Shown here: positions 10,790 to 28,471 of the stretch, piece by piece
Numbering within the stretch: the stretch's first letter is position 1
How the letters are laid out: the number at the start of each line of letters is the position of its first letter
Assembly (NCBI RefSeq): GCF_000321225.1
Contig: NW_004450460.1
Coordinates: 4,291-68,290, forward strand
Length of the DNA: 64,000 nucleotides
Source of the DNA: Odobenus rosmarus divergens
Lineage: Eukaryota > Chordata > Mammalia > Carnivora > Odobenidae
Reading direction: 5' to 3'
Made by a program: the position numbers and the translations under genes
The notes under the pieces: generated by a model
What the model was told of the DNA's origin: nothing
What the model saw: the letters and a program-made list of their open reading frames with translations, nothing else
Databases searched by the model: none

Positions 10790-12240
10790 CTTCCCTAAGA
10801 TTGCCATTGTTAAGAAGAGGTGCTGCTCTTCTGAATGGGGCAGTATCAGTAAACACCATGATGACAAGGAAATGAAGACAGAGTTCATGTTCTTAGAACT
10901 TGGAAGTATACTCTCTTGTTTCCTTGGTTCCATTTTAGTTAATGGTGAAAGGCTAAAACTTCTGTGTGCTATTTGCAGTGATAGACTAGCTGGTGAGGTG
11001 TTGAGACTGTCAGAGGGGCATTTACATATAAAACATAATAAGTGCAAAACCAAATAAATTGCTTGAAAGAAAGGGCATTGAGCTTAGAAGCTGACAGAAC
11101 CAGATTTTCAATATTTCACATACATAAACTTAAATACTTTGCAGGCTTTTTACAAAGTGGCACTTGTGGTTGCCAAGACCAAACAAGTACTTACAATTGC
11201 TGCTGTACTCACGGACTGGAAGCATGAAAGTCGTTCCTTGAAAATATTGGGTGTGTCTGCAGCAGAGAGCTTTTTTTGGTACAACTTTCCAAAGACACCA
11301 CCGCTCAACATATCAAGGAGCTGGTAAATGAAATAGAAGTCCAAATCAGAACAAGTGAAACTACCAGAATATTTTTCATCAAAACCTGATGAATCCAGTT
11401 ATGGATGACATGCATATGTGTGATTTGAATATAGGGATGATGCAAACTTAGAAATTTCTTTTTAGCTTCATTGCCAACAAAACTGTTAGCTCTGAATCGT
11501 GTGAAACCATGCACAGCTACGTTGCCAACCAGTTTACTTTGGAGACTGAGTTTTGTGTTGTGTGTCCTGATGGCACAGCCACAGTGAGAATAGGGCTCTG
11601 GAGCAGCCTCCCAGAGTGACGAGCTAGCCCCAGGACCTCAGCCAAAGCCCTGCTTTCTTTAGTGACCGTGCCTTTCCTGAAAAACGTCAGCTGACCCAAG
11701 CAGTGTGCTTAGAGAGGCGGTAAAATTGTGGCTTGTGTAACAACTGATGGGTTAAACTTAGAATTATTCTCTTTATTGTGTATCATAATGAAGCTCATCA
11801 TAAGCAAATGCTGATGGATTTTTAGATACGGTGGTTATCAAGGGGAGGAGTCCAGCTGAGAATGTTTCACTACAGATGAGCTCCTAGTGTCTCTGCAAGA
11901 AGCAAAGCCATGGTGGCCCCAGCTCATTAACACCATGAATCAGACAGTCTGACATCTTCAATATCTAATGAGCTTAATATTTCTGTGCAAGAACAGAACA
12001 CCACTTTTCTTCATTAGGACACAGAAGACCATAGGGCACAAATAAATGTTCAAAAACTAGAACAGAGGCTCTGCGAATTGTGATCATGAATTCCACAATT
12101 AACAAATATTATCTTAGTATCTGCACATCTGTGAAAATTGTAACCAAACACCTTGTGAATCAATAGAATGTGGGCTTTTTTGGTAGAATGTTTTGAATAT
12201 AATTTTCCATCAAATAAAGATCCATCCCTCTAAAGTTAAT
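10790..12240 (+). mobile_element. Decayed hAT/ZBED-like transposase copy
   Basis: Fragments in different plus frames recall ZBED/Charlie-type hAT transposases in the right order. There is a BED-finger-like LLCAICSDRLAGEVLRLSEG with H..KH (about 10950-11040). A VVAKTKQVLTIAAVL stretch follows at about 11165, then PLNISRSW and a DESS block near 11300-11400. A late block lies near 11950-12060. Many stops and frame changes interrupt it, and no intact ORF remains. It was recognised by pattern, not by alignment. Confidence 0.45.
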
Positions 12241-13690
12241 GGATGCTGAACGTATTGGTCCCTCATTGTTAGCCAAACCCAACCATAAAACAGAAGGCCA
12301 GGAGCCTCCCGGGGCACCCAGGAAGACACAGTGGTGTCTTGCGAGTCTGGAGAGCCAAGGGCAGGCCTCCATCACCAGTGTCAAGGGGCACTGTGCGTGG
12401 CTGTATTTTGCTTGAAGTTGGGTCGTGTTACAGCATGAATATATGCTGATAAGGATGATGCAGTAGAGATACCACCCTGATGGTGCAGAAAGAGACAGCG
12501 AACGCCTCCTTGGGGAGAAGGGACACATGCCGTTGGTGTGTGTGTGTGCAGACAGGTCCTCTCACACAACAGGAGGACACACAAATATATGCCTGTGAGG
12601 AAAGGCACACCGGTGGATGTAGTGTTGTGACTGCGTGTAGTTTGTCTTCTGATTTCTTCAGTTTCTCGGTGAAGTAAGAGCCGAGGCCCAGAGGGTAAGC
12701 TGAGACTGGCAATGTGACAAGTAGCCATCTCAAAGGACGTGAGGACACCCACCCTGGAGACCTGGAAGCCACGAGCAGCACTAAGGACGCACCCAAGGTG
12801 AGTTCTGGACGTGAGATCCGCTGAGGTAGCAGGTGGAAGAAGAGAGGGGGTGGGCAGGGGTCACCCAGTGCTGGGGGGCGGGGCAGGGGGCGGGAAGCGC
12901 GGCTGTGAGCAAGGGAGGGGTGCCTTGTCACGATGGTGCAGTAAAGCCAGGGCCAGGAAGTGCATGTGGACTGTGGCAGTCAGCCAGGGTGCTCCCTGAA
13001 TACCTGCTGGGCACCAGAGGACGTGGTCATCGGGAGGCTCACCTGAACTAGAAATGGGGAAGTGCTGCCAGTGGTGCTGCGGAGACCGGGACGCAGCCCT
13101 GGCAGTGGCTGACTGCAGCAGGTGAAGGTCAGGTGGCCAGGGGAGGGGTCAGAACCTTAGGTGGATTAGGTATGTGCAAGCAAAGTCACCACAATTGGTA
13201 ACCAGAGTCGTCAGCAGAGGAGGACTGACTCTACTGTTCACGTCCTCCTCAACTGTGAGGTAGTTGGAGAGTGTGTCTCGGACGGTGCCCGGGAAGGGTT
13301 GCAGGGTAACCACTAATAGCTTGCGCTTCCAGGGGCTGCGGTTTGGAGAAGAAAAGCCACAACCCAAACGCAGCCAAGGGGGCACCCAGTCCACCTCCAG
13401 TAGCGACAGCAATCTGGAGAAACGGTAGGAAAATGGAGAAGAAGAAGAAGAAGAGCTGGGCAGGCTGGTCTCCAGTAGGGCCAGCCCTGACTGTCGGAAT
13501 CATTGGGAGGGATTCAGACGAACAGTTTCCAGGCCGTACCCCCGGGAACACTGCTTCTGAGCTATGCCGAAGCCCGGGGCTGGCATTTGTAGACATCTGC
13601 CCAGGTGATGCAACAGGCGGCCAGAGACCGATGGGTGAAGGATGGTGACGGGGACAGCATAGGGAATGAGTCAGTGACGGGGCAGTAACT
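12241..13690. other. No gene recognised
   Basis: Mixed sequence with a G-rich part near 12800-12920. Overlapping frames on both strands (for example minus 12428-12931 and 13249-13791) lack recognisable domains and convincing splice structure. Confidence 0.35.
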
Positions 13691-13694
13691 TTGT

Positions 13695-13840
13695 ACGGGG
13701 ACAGACGGTTGCTACACTTCTTGTGGGGAGCGCTGAGTACGGTACAGAATTGTGGCGTCACTAAGTTGTACTCCTGAAGCTGATGTAACATTTTGTGTCG
13801 ACCGTACTTGAATAATCTAGTTAAATAAAGAAGGTGATGG
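13695..13840 (+). mobile_element. L1 3'-end fragment
   Basis: CACTAAGTTGTACTCCTGAA...TGATGTAACATT...TCTAGTTAAATAAAG is a diverged version of the carnivore L1 3' end, seen in better form at 41970-42110. The following 13850-15030 holds no recognisable gene apart from the SCGB1C1 promoter side. Confidence 0.55.
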
Positions 13841-15030
13841 GTGCATCAGAGCAAAGGTGGAGGCTGTGGCCATCTCAGAATCCATGATCCCTGGGGGCCT
13901 CTGGGGACAGGGGCTCCACATGGCCTCAAGTACAGTCTCCCTGATGCAGCCACATTGCTGTGTTACGGGTGATCTTGGTACACATTCTCTGTCCTGTATT
14001 CTTGGAATTCTGTGTATGAGCAGGATATACCTCTCTGGATCTTACTGCATGTTAGCAAAGAGAATTGCAGAATACTCATTGTAAACAGGCACCTGAGTGG
14101 TTGAGAACAGGACAAGGGTCTGCTGTCTGTGACAGCCTCAGGGCCAGCTAGAGACGAGTGAGGGACAGGGTGACAAAGGGTGACAAAGACACCATAGTAA
14201 TCAAGCCAGAGCAGTTTGGGGAACGTGGAAACCGTCCCGAAATGCTGCATGAGGAGCCCCTAGGGCTGGCCAAGGGCTAAAACCCCTGGGTCCTCGCGAG
14301 CACCCTGAGGACACCATCAGCCACCAGATGGCAGCAGGGGACAGGAGAGGGGCCAGGTCCCACACAGGAATGGCTGCTCCTGGGCAGGTCTGGTTGGGGA
14401 CCCAGGTGTCTCAGCCCCCTATCTCCATTCGAACATCTCCCCCAGATCCTAGACTTCTCGGGGCCAGCCTTGCCGCAGAAGGAAGCTGTGTTTCAGACTG
14501 TGGCCCCTCCTCACTTCCTGCAGTGGTGGGACAATCCCACCAGGCCCCAGGGGTGACCTGGCTCCTGGCCCCTCAGTCTCTCTGAGGCCCACCTCCTGCA
14601 GCACTGGGCCCATCTCCCACTACCCAGATCCACAGGCCCAGGAAGCCCCCACACCTGCCCCAGTGGAGACCCTCAGGCAAGTTGAGCAAAGGGGGGATCC
14701 CCCCACAAAAGAAAGGCCTAAGCCCAACCCCAGAGCCTACCACTCTCAGCCACAAAGCAGGCATGGCCAGAGGCCTGTGGCATCCTGGCCCCCACTGTTA
14801 TTCCCCACCGCCCTCACATCTCACCCTCTCCCACATCCACTCAACCGAAAACCACGTGCAGACCACCCCTCACACAATGCCCCAAGCCTGTTGCTGCTTG
14901 ACACCCACGGGAGCCTGGGGTGAGGACACACTCCTCACCCCCCACCCCCCACTGCCCAACCTACATTTTCACTGCCAAGGTCTTGATCGGCAGGTTGGCC
15001 CCACCCCCAGGCCAGGTGCCACCTATGAGG

Positions 15031-15037
15031 CATAAAG
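15031..15037 (+). promoter_or_regulatory. SCGB1C1: Possible TATA-like element of SCGB1C1
   Basis: CATAAAG lies 40-46 bp upstream of the start codon. A TSS about 25-30 bp downstream would leave only a short 5' UTR. This is inferred from position. Confidence 0.35.
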
Positions 15038-15076
15038 CCTGCAGAGGCAGCTCCTGAGGGACCTCTGCTGTCTGCC

Positions 15077-16433
<1,357 letters not shown>

Positions 16434-16546
16434 CAGACCCCAGTCATGGCTCCAAGCAGCCACAGGACCAGCTACACAAGCAGCCATGGCCACACCACCC
16501 CATTACCACTTCCCCATGTGTGAATGTACCCTAAAACTGTTCAATC

Positions 16547-16552
16547 AATAAA
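16547..16552 (+). terminator. SCGB1C1: SCGB1C1 polyadenylation signal
   Basis: AATAAA 114 bp after the stop codon, followed by a short GC/T-rich stretch. Confidence 0.8.
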
Positions 16553-16678
16553 GCCTCCTGCAGCTCAGGTTCTGGCTCCTGTCTCTCCCCACACTCAGGG
16601 CACAACTACACGCACATGGAGATTCACATACACAGGGTCACATCCACAGAGCATGCACATAGAAGTAGCCCCACACAG

Positions 16679-16878
16679 GGGCGCCTGGGTGGCTCAGTCG
16701 TTAAGTGTCTGCCTTCGGCTCGGGTCATGATTCCAGGTCCTGGGATCGAGCCCTGCATCGGGCTCCCTGCTCGGTGGGGAGCCTGCTTCTCCCTCTCCCA
16801 CTCCCCCTGCTTGTGTTCCCTCTCTCGCCGTGTCTCTCTCTGTCAAATAAATAAATAAAATCTTAAAAAAAAAAAGAA
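16679..16878 (+). mobile_element. CAN-SINE
   Basis: Complete element from GGCGCCTGGGTGGCTCAG to an AAATAAATAAAATCTTAAAA tail. The 16-bp target duplication AAGTAGCCCCACACAG is present at 16663-16678 and 16879-16894. Confidence 0.96.
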
Positions 16879-16894
16879 AAGTAGCCCCACACAG

Positions 16895-21602
<4,708 letters not shown>

Positions 21603-21816
21603 CCCTGGCCCCCACCCTACCCCAGAGCCTCTGCACATCATGCTCCCACAACAGACGCCCTGGGTTGTGGGCTCAGGACACCTCCTCCACCAGCTGGGCT
21701 GTGGCCAGCCTGGCCCTGCAGGGCAGAGCATACTTGTTTGGACAGTTGTGACCAGTTATTTTTTCTATGATGCTTTCCCATTTGCTAATCTCATTTCCTG
21801 CTGTGCCCAGATATTT

Positions 21817-21822
21817 AATAAA
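21817..21822 (+). terminator. ODF3: ODF3 polyadenylation signal
   Basis: AATAAA about 215 bp after the stop codon, in AT-richer 3' UTR sequence. Confidence 0.7.
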
Positions 21823-21849
21823 TCACAGATTGCATTAGTAATGAGTTTG

Positions 21850-23020
21850 TCTTGGCAGTAGAATCAAGCTTTCCCAGAAAGGGGCTCCTGCCTAGGTGGT
21901 TGGGTCCTATCCTGGCTTCCAGGGCCTGGGGTCTGAGCAGAGAGGGGGCTTGGGATCCCTGGACACCCTGCCATGCCCGCCCTCCTAATTCCGCCTTGGG
22001 CCCTGCACTTCACATTTCATTGTACACTCCAAGAATGGTCACACCAGCATCCATCCCCTTCCACATGGTCTTGTCCCTTTGTGACTGACTCTCCCCCATG
22101 AGGTCTGTGCCCCTCCCCTTCAATCTGGACTAGAACCTGTGACCACCCTCAGTAAGGTGATACTGCATGACCTCTGAGGCCAGGCCATACAACATACAAA
22201 GGAAACAGTTCCTTTGTGGAGCTAGGCAACCCCCTCCCTTTGCTCACTCCAACACCAGCCACCGTGGTGTGAGCTCAACACTTGGGTGAGTCCACATCAG
22301 CATCCAGGCAGTAAGCACACCAGCACCAACTGCAGGCACGTGACCAAGCCTTCAGGGGTCAGCAGCCCCAGGCTCGGGTCGGCCAGCCGAGGCACGTTCT
22401 AGGCAGAGTGCCGTCCCCGCCATGCCGGTCTCGAATTCCAACCACACTAACCATAAGACATAAATTATTCTAATTGTGACTAAGTTTTTTAAGGTGATCT
22501 GTTAACAGCAAAGGCAACACAGGAAGCACAAGGACGTGGGCCAGGAAGGGGGCATCTGAGTAAGGCCAAAGACAGGCATTTCCAGAGGCTGCCTGGAGTC
22601 CAAGGCCAGGCCTTGAAGAGTGGAGTGTGGATTTCATCGCAGCCCTGGGGAAAGGTTGCTGTGAAGCCCGCAGGGTGGGTGGCCCCAAGGGTCATCCCTG
22701 TGAGCCCACCAGCTGTAGCAGTACGAAGTATACTATGGCCGCTGACCCTCACTCAGCTGGGACCACGAGGTTGTGTTCTGAGTACCTCACGTCTATTCAT
22801 TTAACCCTTAGTGGTGGTTATAGAAACTTGACAGAAACCACCCGCTGGGGGTAGGAGAAGAAGTGAGGAAGGGTGCAGGGACATGATAGAACCAGAGAGG
22901 GAAGGAAGTAGGGTCCAGACCACCAGCATCCATGGCCAGTCTGTGGACCAGGGTCAGCTCCAGATGAAACCCTCAAGCACCCAAGAAAATGAGGACACCA
23001 AAGATTGTTAACTTCGTCAT
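21850..23020. other. ODF3-BET1L intergenic region
   Basis: Between the two convergent 3' ends I see no gene, RNA or clear repeat. Confidence 0.4.
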
Positions 23021-23027
23021 GAAGCTG

Positions 23028-23046
23028 TTTATTCCACATCTTTATT
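23028..23046 (-). terminator. BET1L: Putative BET1L polyadenylation signals
   Basis: Two AATAAA hexamers on the minus strand (plus-strand TTTATT at 23028-23033 and 23041-23046) lie about 2.2 kb after the BET1L stop. They would define a long 3' UTR across about 23010-25289, which shows no other gene. A nearer cryptic site is not excluded. Confidence 0.45.
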
Positions 23047-25289
23047 GCTAAATGCCTTGTTCTTGAATTGTGGGATAAAGCTTGGCAGAATGTCCTCACT
23101 TGGCACAGGTCGGGTCCGCAGGTCCTTTTTGTTTTAGCGGTTTCAGGGACCAATGTCAGCAAACCGCACTTACGCACAGGGGTAGGTGCTGAGCGCCCGA
23201 GGCGAGGCAGGAGGAGGGCAAAGGCTCTGACAGGTCGGCAGCAGAGCTGACACGCCCCCATCATGGAATCCATCCCAGTGCAATGAGAAACAAAATGGTA
23301 AACCAGAAAGTAACTAAAACCCAGACCCCAAAATAGCTGGAAGGGCCACAAAGAGCTACGGAAGTGGAGGCGGGGAGGCAGAGATGGGGCCTTTAGGAGA
23401 GAACACTACAGCTTGAGGTCTCAGGGGACAGCAGAAAGCACTCATCAAGACTACCCGAAACACAGAATCTAAACCAGCCTGCATCGAATCCGTAGTGTGG
23501 TGCAGCTCCCACAACTAAGCCATGTTCTCAGGAAGAGGTCAGCACCATAGGCCCAGGGGGGACGCAGGGTGTGGGTCCATCTGCAATGCCACCAGATGGA
23601 GACACTACACAGGTCTAGTAAGCTTGGTGACCAGTGGACATGCCCCCCATCACAAGATTTAACATGAGATGGCTAACTCAAAGCCATAGTGCGTGGGGAC
23701 TGGGGAGGGAGGCAGGACCACGGGGGCCTGAGAAGGAATGTCAAGGAGTCAGGGGAAACACCAAAGCCCCACGGACAGGGAGGCAGGTAAGCTGATCTCC
23801 CTGGATGAGAAACTAGCCTCTGGAGGGGTAGGGGCAAGTCAGAACAGAGCACTCAGAAGTAGGAAGGTAGGGTCCCCCTCCTCCAGGAGGCTGAGCAGCC
23901 CAGCAGGTCCAATGCGAGAAGAGTGCTATGGTGACAATGTGAGGAGGGGCCGGGCCTGCTGGACAGACAAGGGATGCAGAAGGGAGAACAGGGAACAGCA
24001 GCAGTGCTGAAGGTGAGGTGACCAGAGTCAGAGACCGGAGCAGAGGTGCGGTCAGTGTGTGAGTCACACCAGGGGCCTGCACAGCACACAGTGTGGGGCA
24101 GAGCCAACAGTCCTCTGGGAGTAAGCGGGAGTGACTGCACTGGCAGAAGACAGGAACAAGGGTGGGGAAGGACACAGCTGACGAATCCTTTCTTACGTGT
24201 ATTTATGCACAACGAGGGTGCCGACACCTCACCATGGGGTGAGAAGCCACTGACCCAGGTGGGCCTGTGCTTTGGTTTGTGTGCACATGGGGCTGGCCAA
24301 GTGGGCAGTGAGGGCCCAGGGAGAGGCGGGCACGGAGGGCAGTGTGCAGAGGCTGGGGATGAGGGGACGACTAAGAGTTCCCTTCGTGAGGGAGTACTCA
24401 CTGGTGAAGGGCCTCACGTGGTGGAGGGGAAGCTGCCTGGGACCCTCAAGAAGGGACCCACGGGTCCTACGAAGAGAGTCCTTGTAGGGAAACCTCCCGT
24501 CTTGACCCATAGAAGGCGCCTCCCCAACACACACTCCGCCCTGACTCTGAAACGCCAGATGGAACTGCTTCTAGAGGTCTGGTCTCCCAGAAATACATCT
24601 TTGGTGTTGGCTAGATCTTGAATCCTGAGAAAATGGGAGTTTCTGCTCCTGGATACAAGACTGTGAGATCCAAAAGGATCAGGGCCCAATGCCTCCAGCC
24701 AAGGTTGTGGTCCACTTCTTCATCCACAATACCCTGCCCTTCCCTGAGGGTCTGGAGGGCAAGCGAGGCTGATCTGCCCATACTCAGCAGCCCTAGCCAA
24801 GGGTAGCTGCAATCTCTGGGCTGAGGAGATGGTGCTCCAACTTCACAGCCAAACCCCCTTCCGGTGTCAGCTCCAGGCACCTCAGGCATCAGACGTGACC
24901 TTACCCAGAGACATGGATAGGGCAGAGCCTTGAGACGTCAGAGCCCCAAGGGACAAGGGAAGGGCTGCGGGCCACAGGTAGCCATGTCCAGGATTTCCAG
25001 AGGCTCTGCTCACACCTGGCTCTGCCAGAGCCTTTAGTACCCAGAGTAGCACAGGGGCCTCGGCCTTGGTTTCCCCCAAGGGAAAGAGACCCTCACACAC
25101 ATGGGACCAGCCAATATGAGCTCACTCGATCAGAGGCAGCCATGAACGCGTCAGAGAGGAAGAAAATCCCTAAGCCACGATCATCATTTCAAAGGAGTAT
25201 TTTGCAGGTAGGTCCTCTGGAGCCTAGGACACCAGGCAGGGGAAGACCCAGGTTGCCCCAGGCACCCACAGAAGTCAGCTCCTAGTGGC

Positions 25290-26812
25290 TCATGTCCTTG
25301 CCCTTGACAGGAGATAGGAGAGAATGAAAAAGGCCACGATCAGGCCCACGGCCATACCACAGAGAAGCTTCCGGTTGTCTCGCCCAGACCGTGCCATTGT
25401 GGAAAAGCGCTTCACGCTCCCCGTGAGCAGGCCTGTCATGCTTGTGAAATCCGAGTCCTGAGGGAGGAATCCCAGCAAGGTCACACAGGGGCAGCACCTC
25501 CACGACTGCCACGCAGGCACCACAAGCAACACTGGGGGCACAACAGTGTGGGGCAGAGCTGACCGCGATGCCCGCGCATACTGCAGACCCTTACCATGCT
25601 GTCCAGGTAGCGGTTCTGGTCTTCTGCGTCCCTATCGATGTCCAGGGCCAGCTGGTCAGGACACAGAAGGGGCAAGGTCAAGCCAGAGAGAACACACTGG
25701 ATGGCAATTGACCCCCCAGGAGACCAGCAGACCCTGCCAACAACTCTGCCAGGCATAGTGCCACCAGCAGAGATCAGGAGATCCAGGTGTCACCTGGGCC
25801 TCACACAGATGAGTGCTGCCATGGATGAGACAAGGAAGATGGGAACAACGTGACACCCTTCCCAGGCTCTAACCTCCCTCTGGTCCCCACTCCAGAGTGC
25901 CAGGTAGAGATGAAGGAAGGACCACCACTGACCGATTTGAGCCTGGTGACCTTGGAAGCCAAGCTGTCGGCCATCCGCTTATTCTCCCGGTCTAGAATCT
26001 CCTCCACAGCGGCGGGGCTCTGAGCTGTGAGAAGGGAGAGTCTGAGGGGGCGCATCTACCTGTGAGCACTGCCCTTGATCCCTGAACATCAGCCGTTTGT
26101 GGCCTCAGGGCTCTCACTCCAATTCTTTCCGGACAAGCTGGAAGTCTCAGGGAACTGGGCTCACGTCGGTTAAGCAGGTCCAACCCTAAGCCAAGGTCAG
26201 CTGCAGGGACTTCACACATGACAGCCAGCCTGTGTGAGCACTTGCCCTGTGAACATACCCCAGCCAGAACGGACAGGCACCCCAGAGCACGATGCATGCC
26301 GAGAACTGACACGTGACTAGCACCAGGCCAGGTGATTCCGCATTTCTGTGACACCAGGTGGGTCAGAAACACCTCCCCCCAAGTTCCGGAGTGCGAGTCT
26401 GCCGCGGGCCGGACGCCTCAACGGGACGGATCCGGGGGACAGCCCTACGAATCACCGATGTGCACACACCCCAAAGAAGGGATGTTAACATCCTACCAAC
26501 CACTTCACGTTCGTTCATTCCTTAAGTCACAAGAGCCCAGCGACACCGGCATCAGCATCCCACTTCCCGGGTGAGAACAGGGGCTCTCAGAGGACGTAAA
26601 GCTCCTTCCCCCAGCGCTAGCTTCCGGGACCTGTGAACCCGCCGGAGGCCCCAGGCAGAACGACCTCGGAGGGCCCCCGCGACCCCTCCCCGGCGCGGGC
26701 AGCCCGGCTCCGCCCGCCGGCAGCGTCTCCTGCGGGCAGCCCCGTCGGTGACGGCCGGCCGCGCCGCCACCCGGCTCGCTCCCTCGCGCTCACCCCGAGC
26801 CCAGTCCGCCAT
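25290..26812 (-). CDS. BET1L: BET1L (GS15), Golgi Qc-SNARE
   Basis: BET1-like protein is a tail-anchored Qc-SNARE that works with syntaxin-5, GOS28 and YKT6 in intra-Golgi and endosome-to-Golgi transport. Four coding exons on the minus strand give 111 codons plus stop, the human length: 26794-26812, 25933-26024, 25595-25651 and 25290-25457. All have GT-AG boundaries and are in phase. The SNARE heptad region runs from EEILDRENKRMADSLASKVT through LALDIDRDAEDQNRYLDSM to about residue 75. A single C-terminal membrane anchor covers about residues 87-106 (LLCGMAVGLIVAFFILSYLL), followed by SRART. Exon 1 holds only six whole codons (MADWAR) and lies in a CpG island. The promoter side faces RIC8A. 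Confidence 0.96.
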
Positions 26813-27020
26813 CGCGCCCGGCCCCGACCCCGGCCCCGGCCCCGGCCTCGGTCAGCCGCGCGGCCACAGCCTCGCCGGACGTGGCGCAGTCGCAAGGAAG
26901 ACCCCGCTGACCCCGCCTCTTCCGCTCGGGCCCGCCGACTTCCGGCCAAGGTCCGTTTCACATCCGGATGGGGGAGGGGGCGGGCCGTTAGGGCTTTCCC
27001 TGCCAATGACCGCAAGGACA
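26640..27020. promoter_or_regulatory. BET1L: CpG island at the BET1L 5' end
   Basis: Dense CG dinucleotides and GGCCCCGGCC-type runs surround the first BET1L exon, consistent with a TATA-less housekeeping promoter. The TSS is probably within about 26820-26960. Confidence 0.6.
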
Positions 27021-27589
27021 GACACTTCTAGCGGCCAATCGCGCCGAAGGCGGGGTCAGGTCCTACCTGGGGAGCGCTCCCAGGCCCTTCCTCCCGCGAG
27101 AGAGGCTGGAAGGGGGCGCGACGGGCCCTCCACCCCGCCAGGCTGCGGTGCGAATGTAGGCCCCAGTTACTGCTTGTGGGACGAGGTGGAGACCAGCGCC
27201 CGGAACGGGCGAGCGCTGCAGAAGATGCAGGGGTGAAGCATTCTGAAGGAAAACGTGGCCAGAACGAGGGGTGGAAGTGTGGGGGTAGCAGGGACAGTAG
27301 GAGGAGCCAGTGCTTCTTGCCGTTGCAGCTGGGCACTGGGAATGGGAGGGGACGTTCAACAAAGGCTTGATGCACAGTGGATACCAAGCCAGCGTACTGG
27401 AGCACTTGCTGCGTGTCGTTTAGTCCTCCCGACAACACACTGAAACGGGAACGTGCATCACCTCTGCCTTTCAGACGGGAAACTTAGTCCAGGCCACTCT
27501 GCATCTGGGTCACACACGATCAGGCTTTGACTTCATCCTGACCCCTCCCCACTCTCCCCTTTCTTTAAGCTCCGAGGATGTCTGTTTTC

Positions 27590-27860
27590 TCCCACCGCGG
27601 CCGTTCCCATCTTTGCACTGGCCGCTCCTTTTGCTTTGAACGACCTTCCCCCAGGTCACTTTTGACCGTCCGGTCTCAGCAAAAATGGCACTTCCTCAGA
27701 TCCCTCTGCAGCCCACCAGGCCCCTTTTCTAATCACAGCGCTATGACTGCCTCAAGCCGTCTTATTTGTCCGTTTTTCCCTGTCTTCACTTTTGGAACAC
27801 AAGCTCTACGGAAGCAGGGACCTAGCATTCAATAGGCACTCAAACCCCTGTTGAACACAC
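27590..27860 (+). repeat. L2-like LINE fragment
   Basis: Phrases such as CTTTGCACTGGCCGCTCCTT, CTTCCCCCAGGTCAC and GGACCTAGCATTCAATAGGCACTCAA follow the L2 3' consensus. It lies between BET1L and RIC8A. Confidence 0.5.
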
Positions 27861-28139
27861 CAAGTAGTCCCGGGGCTGCAAAGTCCTTTCCACCTCGGCT
27901 TTCCCCTCGGCTTCCACTTGTTCTGTGCATCAAGAGGGGCGTGGGTGGGAGACTTGGTGGGGTGGGCTAAGGCCCTCGCCTGCTGGGGATTCCAGCCCAA
28001 GAAGCAGAGGTCCCTATTAGGTTCGGAGGCGACTCGACCCCGAAGTCGAACAATCACCTAGTAGGACCTTTGAAATCCCCGCCGACTCCCGGGCAAAACC
28101 TTCAAGCTCCAGTCAGCCGACCCAGGTCTGGCCACCTTA

Positions 28140-28400
28140 AGGAGCCGGCGGCCCTGGCCCCGCCCCGCGGCGCGGCGCACACAGTCCCCGCCTCCGCCGC
28201 ACGCAGCCCTGGCCCCGCCCCGCGACGCAGCGCCCTCTGTCCCGGCCTCTCCAGCGCGCAGCCCTGGCCCCGCGGCGCGGAGCGGCGCCCACAGTCCCGG
28301 CTTCCCCGGCGCCAGCCCCGGCCCCGCCCCCGCCCCCGCCCCGCGGCGCGGCGCGGCGCACCCAGTCCCGGCTTCCCCAGCGCGCCGACGCAGGGCGGAG
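28140..28400. repeat. GC-box minisatellite in the RIC8A promoter
   Basis: GCCCTGGCCCCG or GCCCCGGCCCCG begins near 28151, 28206, 28261 and 28314, a period of about 53-55 bp. Each unit contains CCCCGCCCC-like Sp1 boxes and GCGGCGCGG. It ends about 70 bp before the RIC8A start codon and may overlap the promoter and 5' UTR. Confidence 0.7.
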
Positions 28401-28471
28401 CGGCTGGACTCCGCCCGGAGCCGGGAAGCGAAGCCCCTCCCGCCTGCTCGGCGCGGGAGCCCGGGGGCGTC

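Noticed and set aside
12428..13791. Overlapping minus frames of 120-180 codons
   Set aside because: No domain, conflicting frames, no splice consensus in a consistent order, and an L1 3' end inside the region.
24046..24621. 191-codon plus frame with antisense partner
   Set aside because: It lies opposite the presumed BET1L 3' UTR in G-rich sequence; there is no homology that I recognise.
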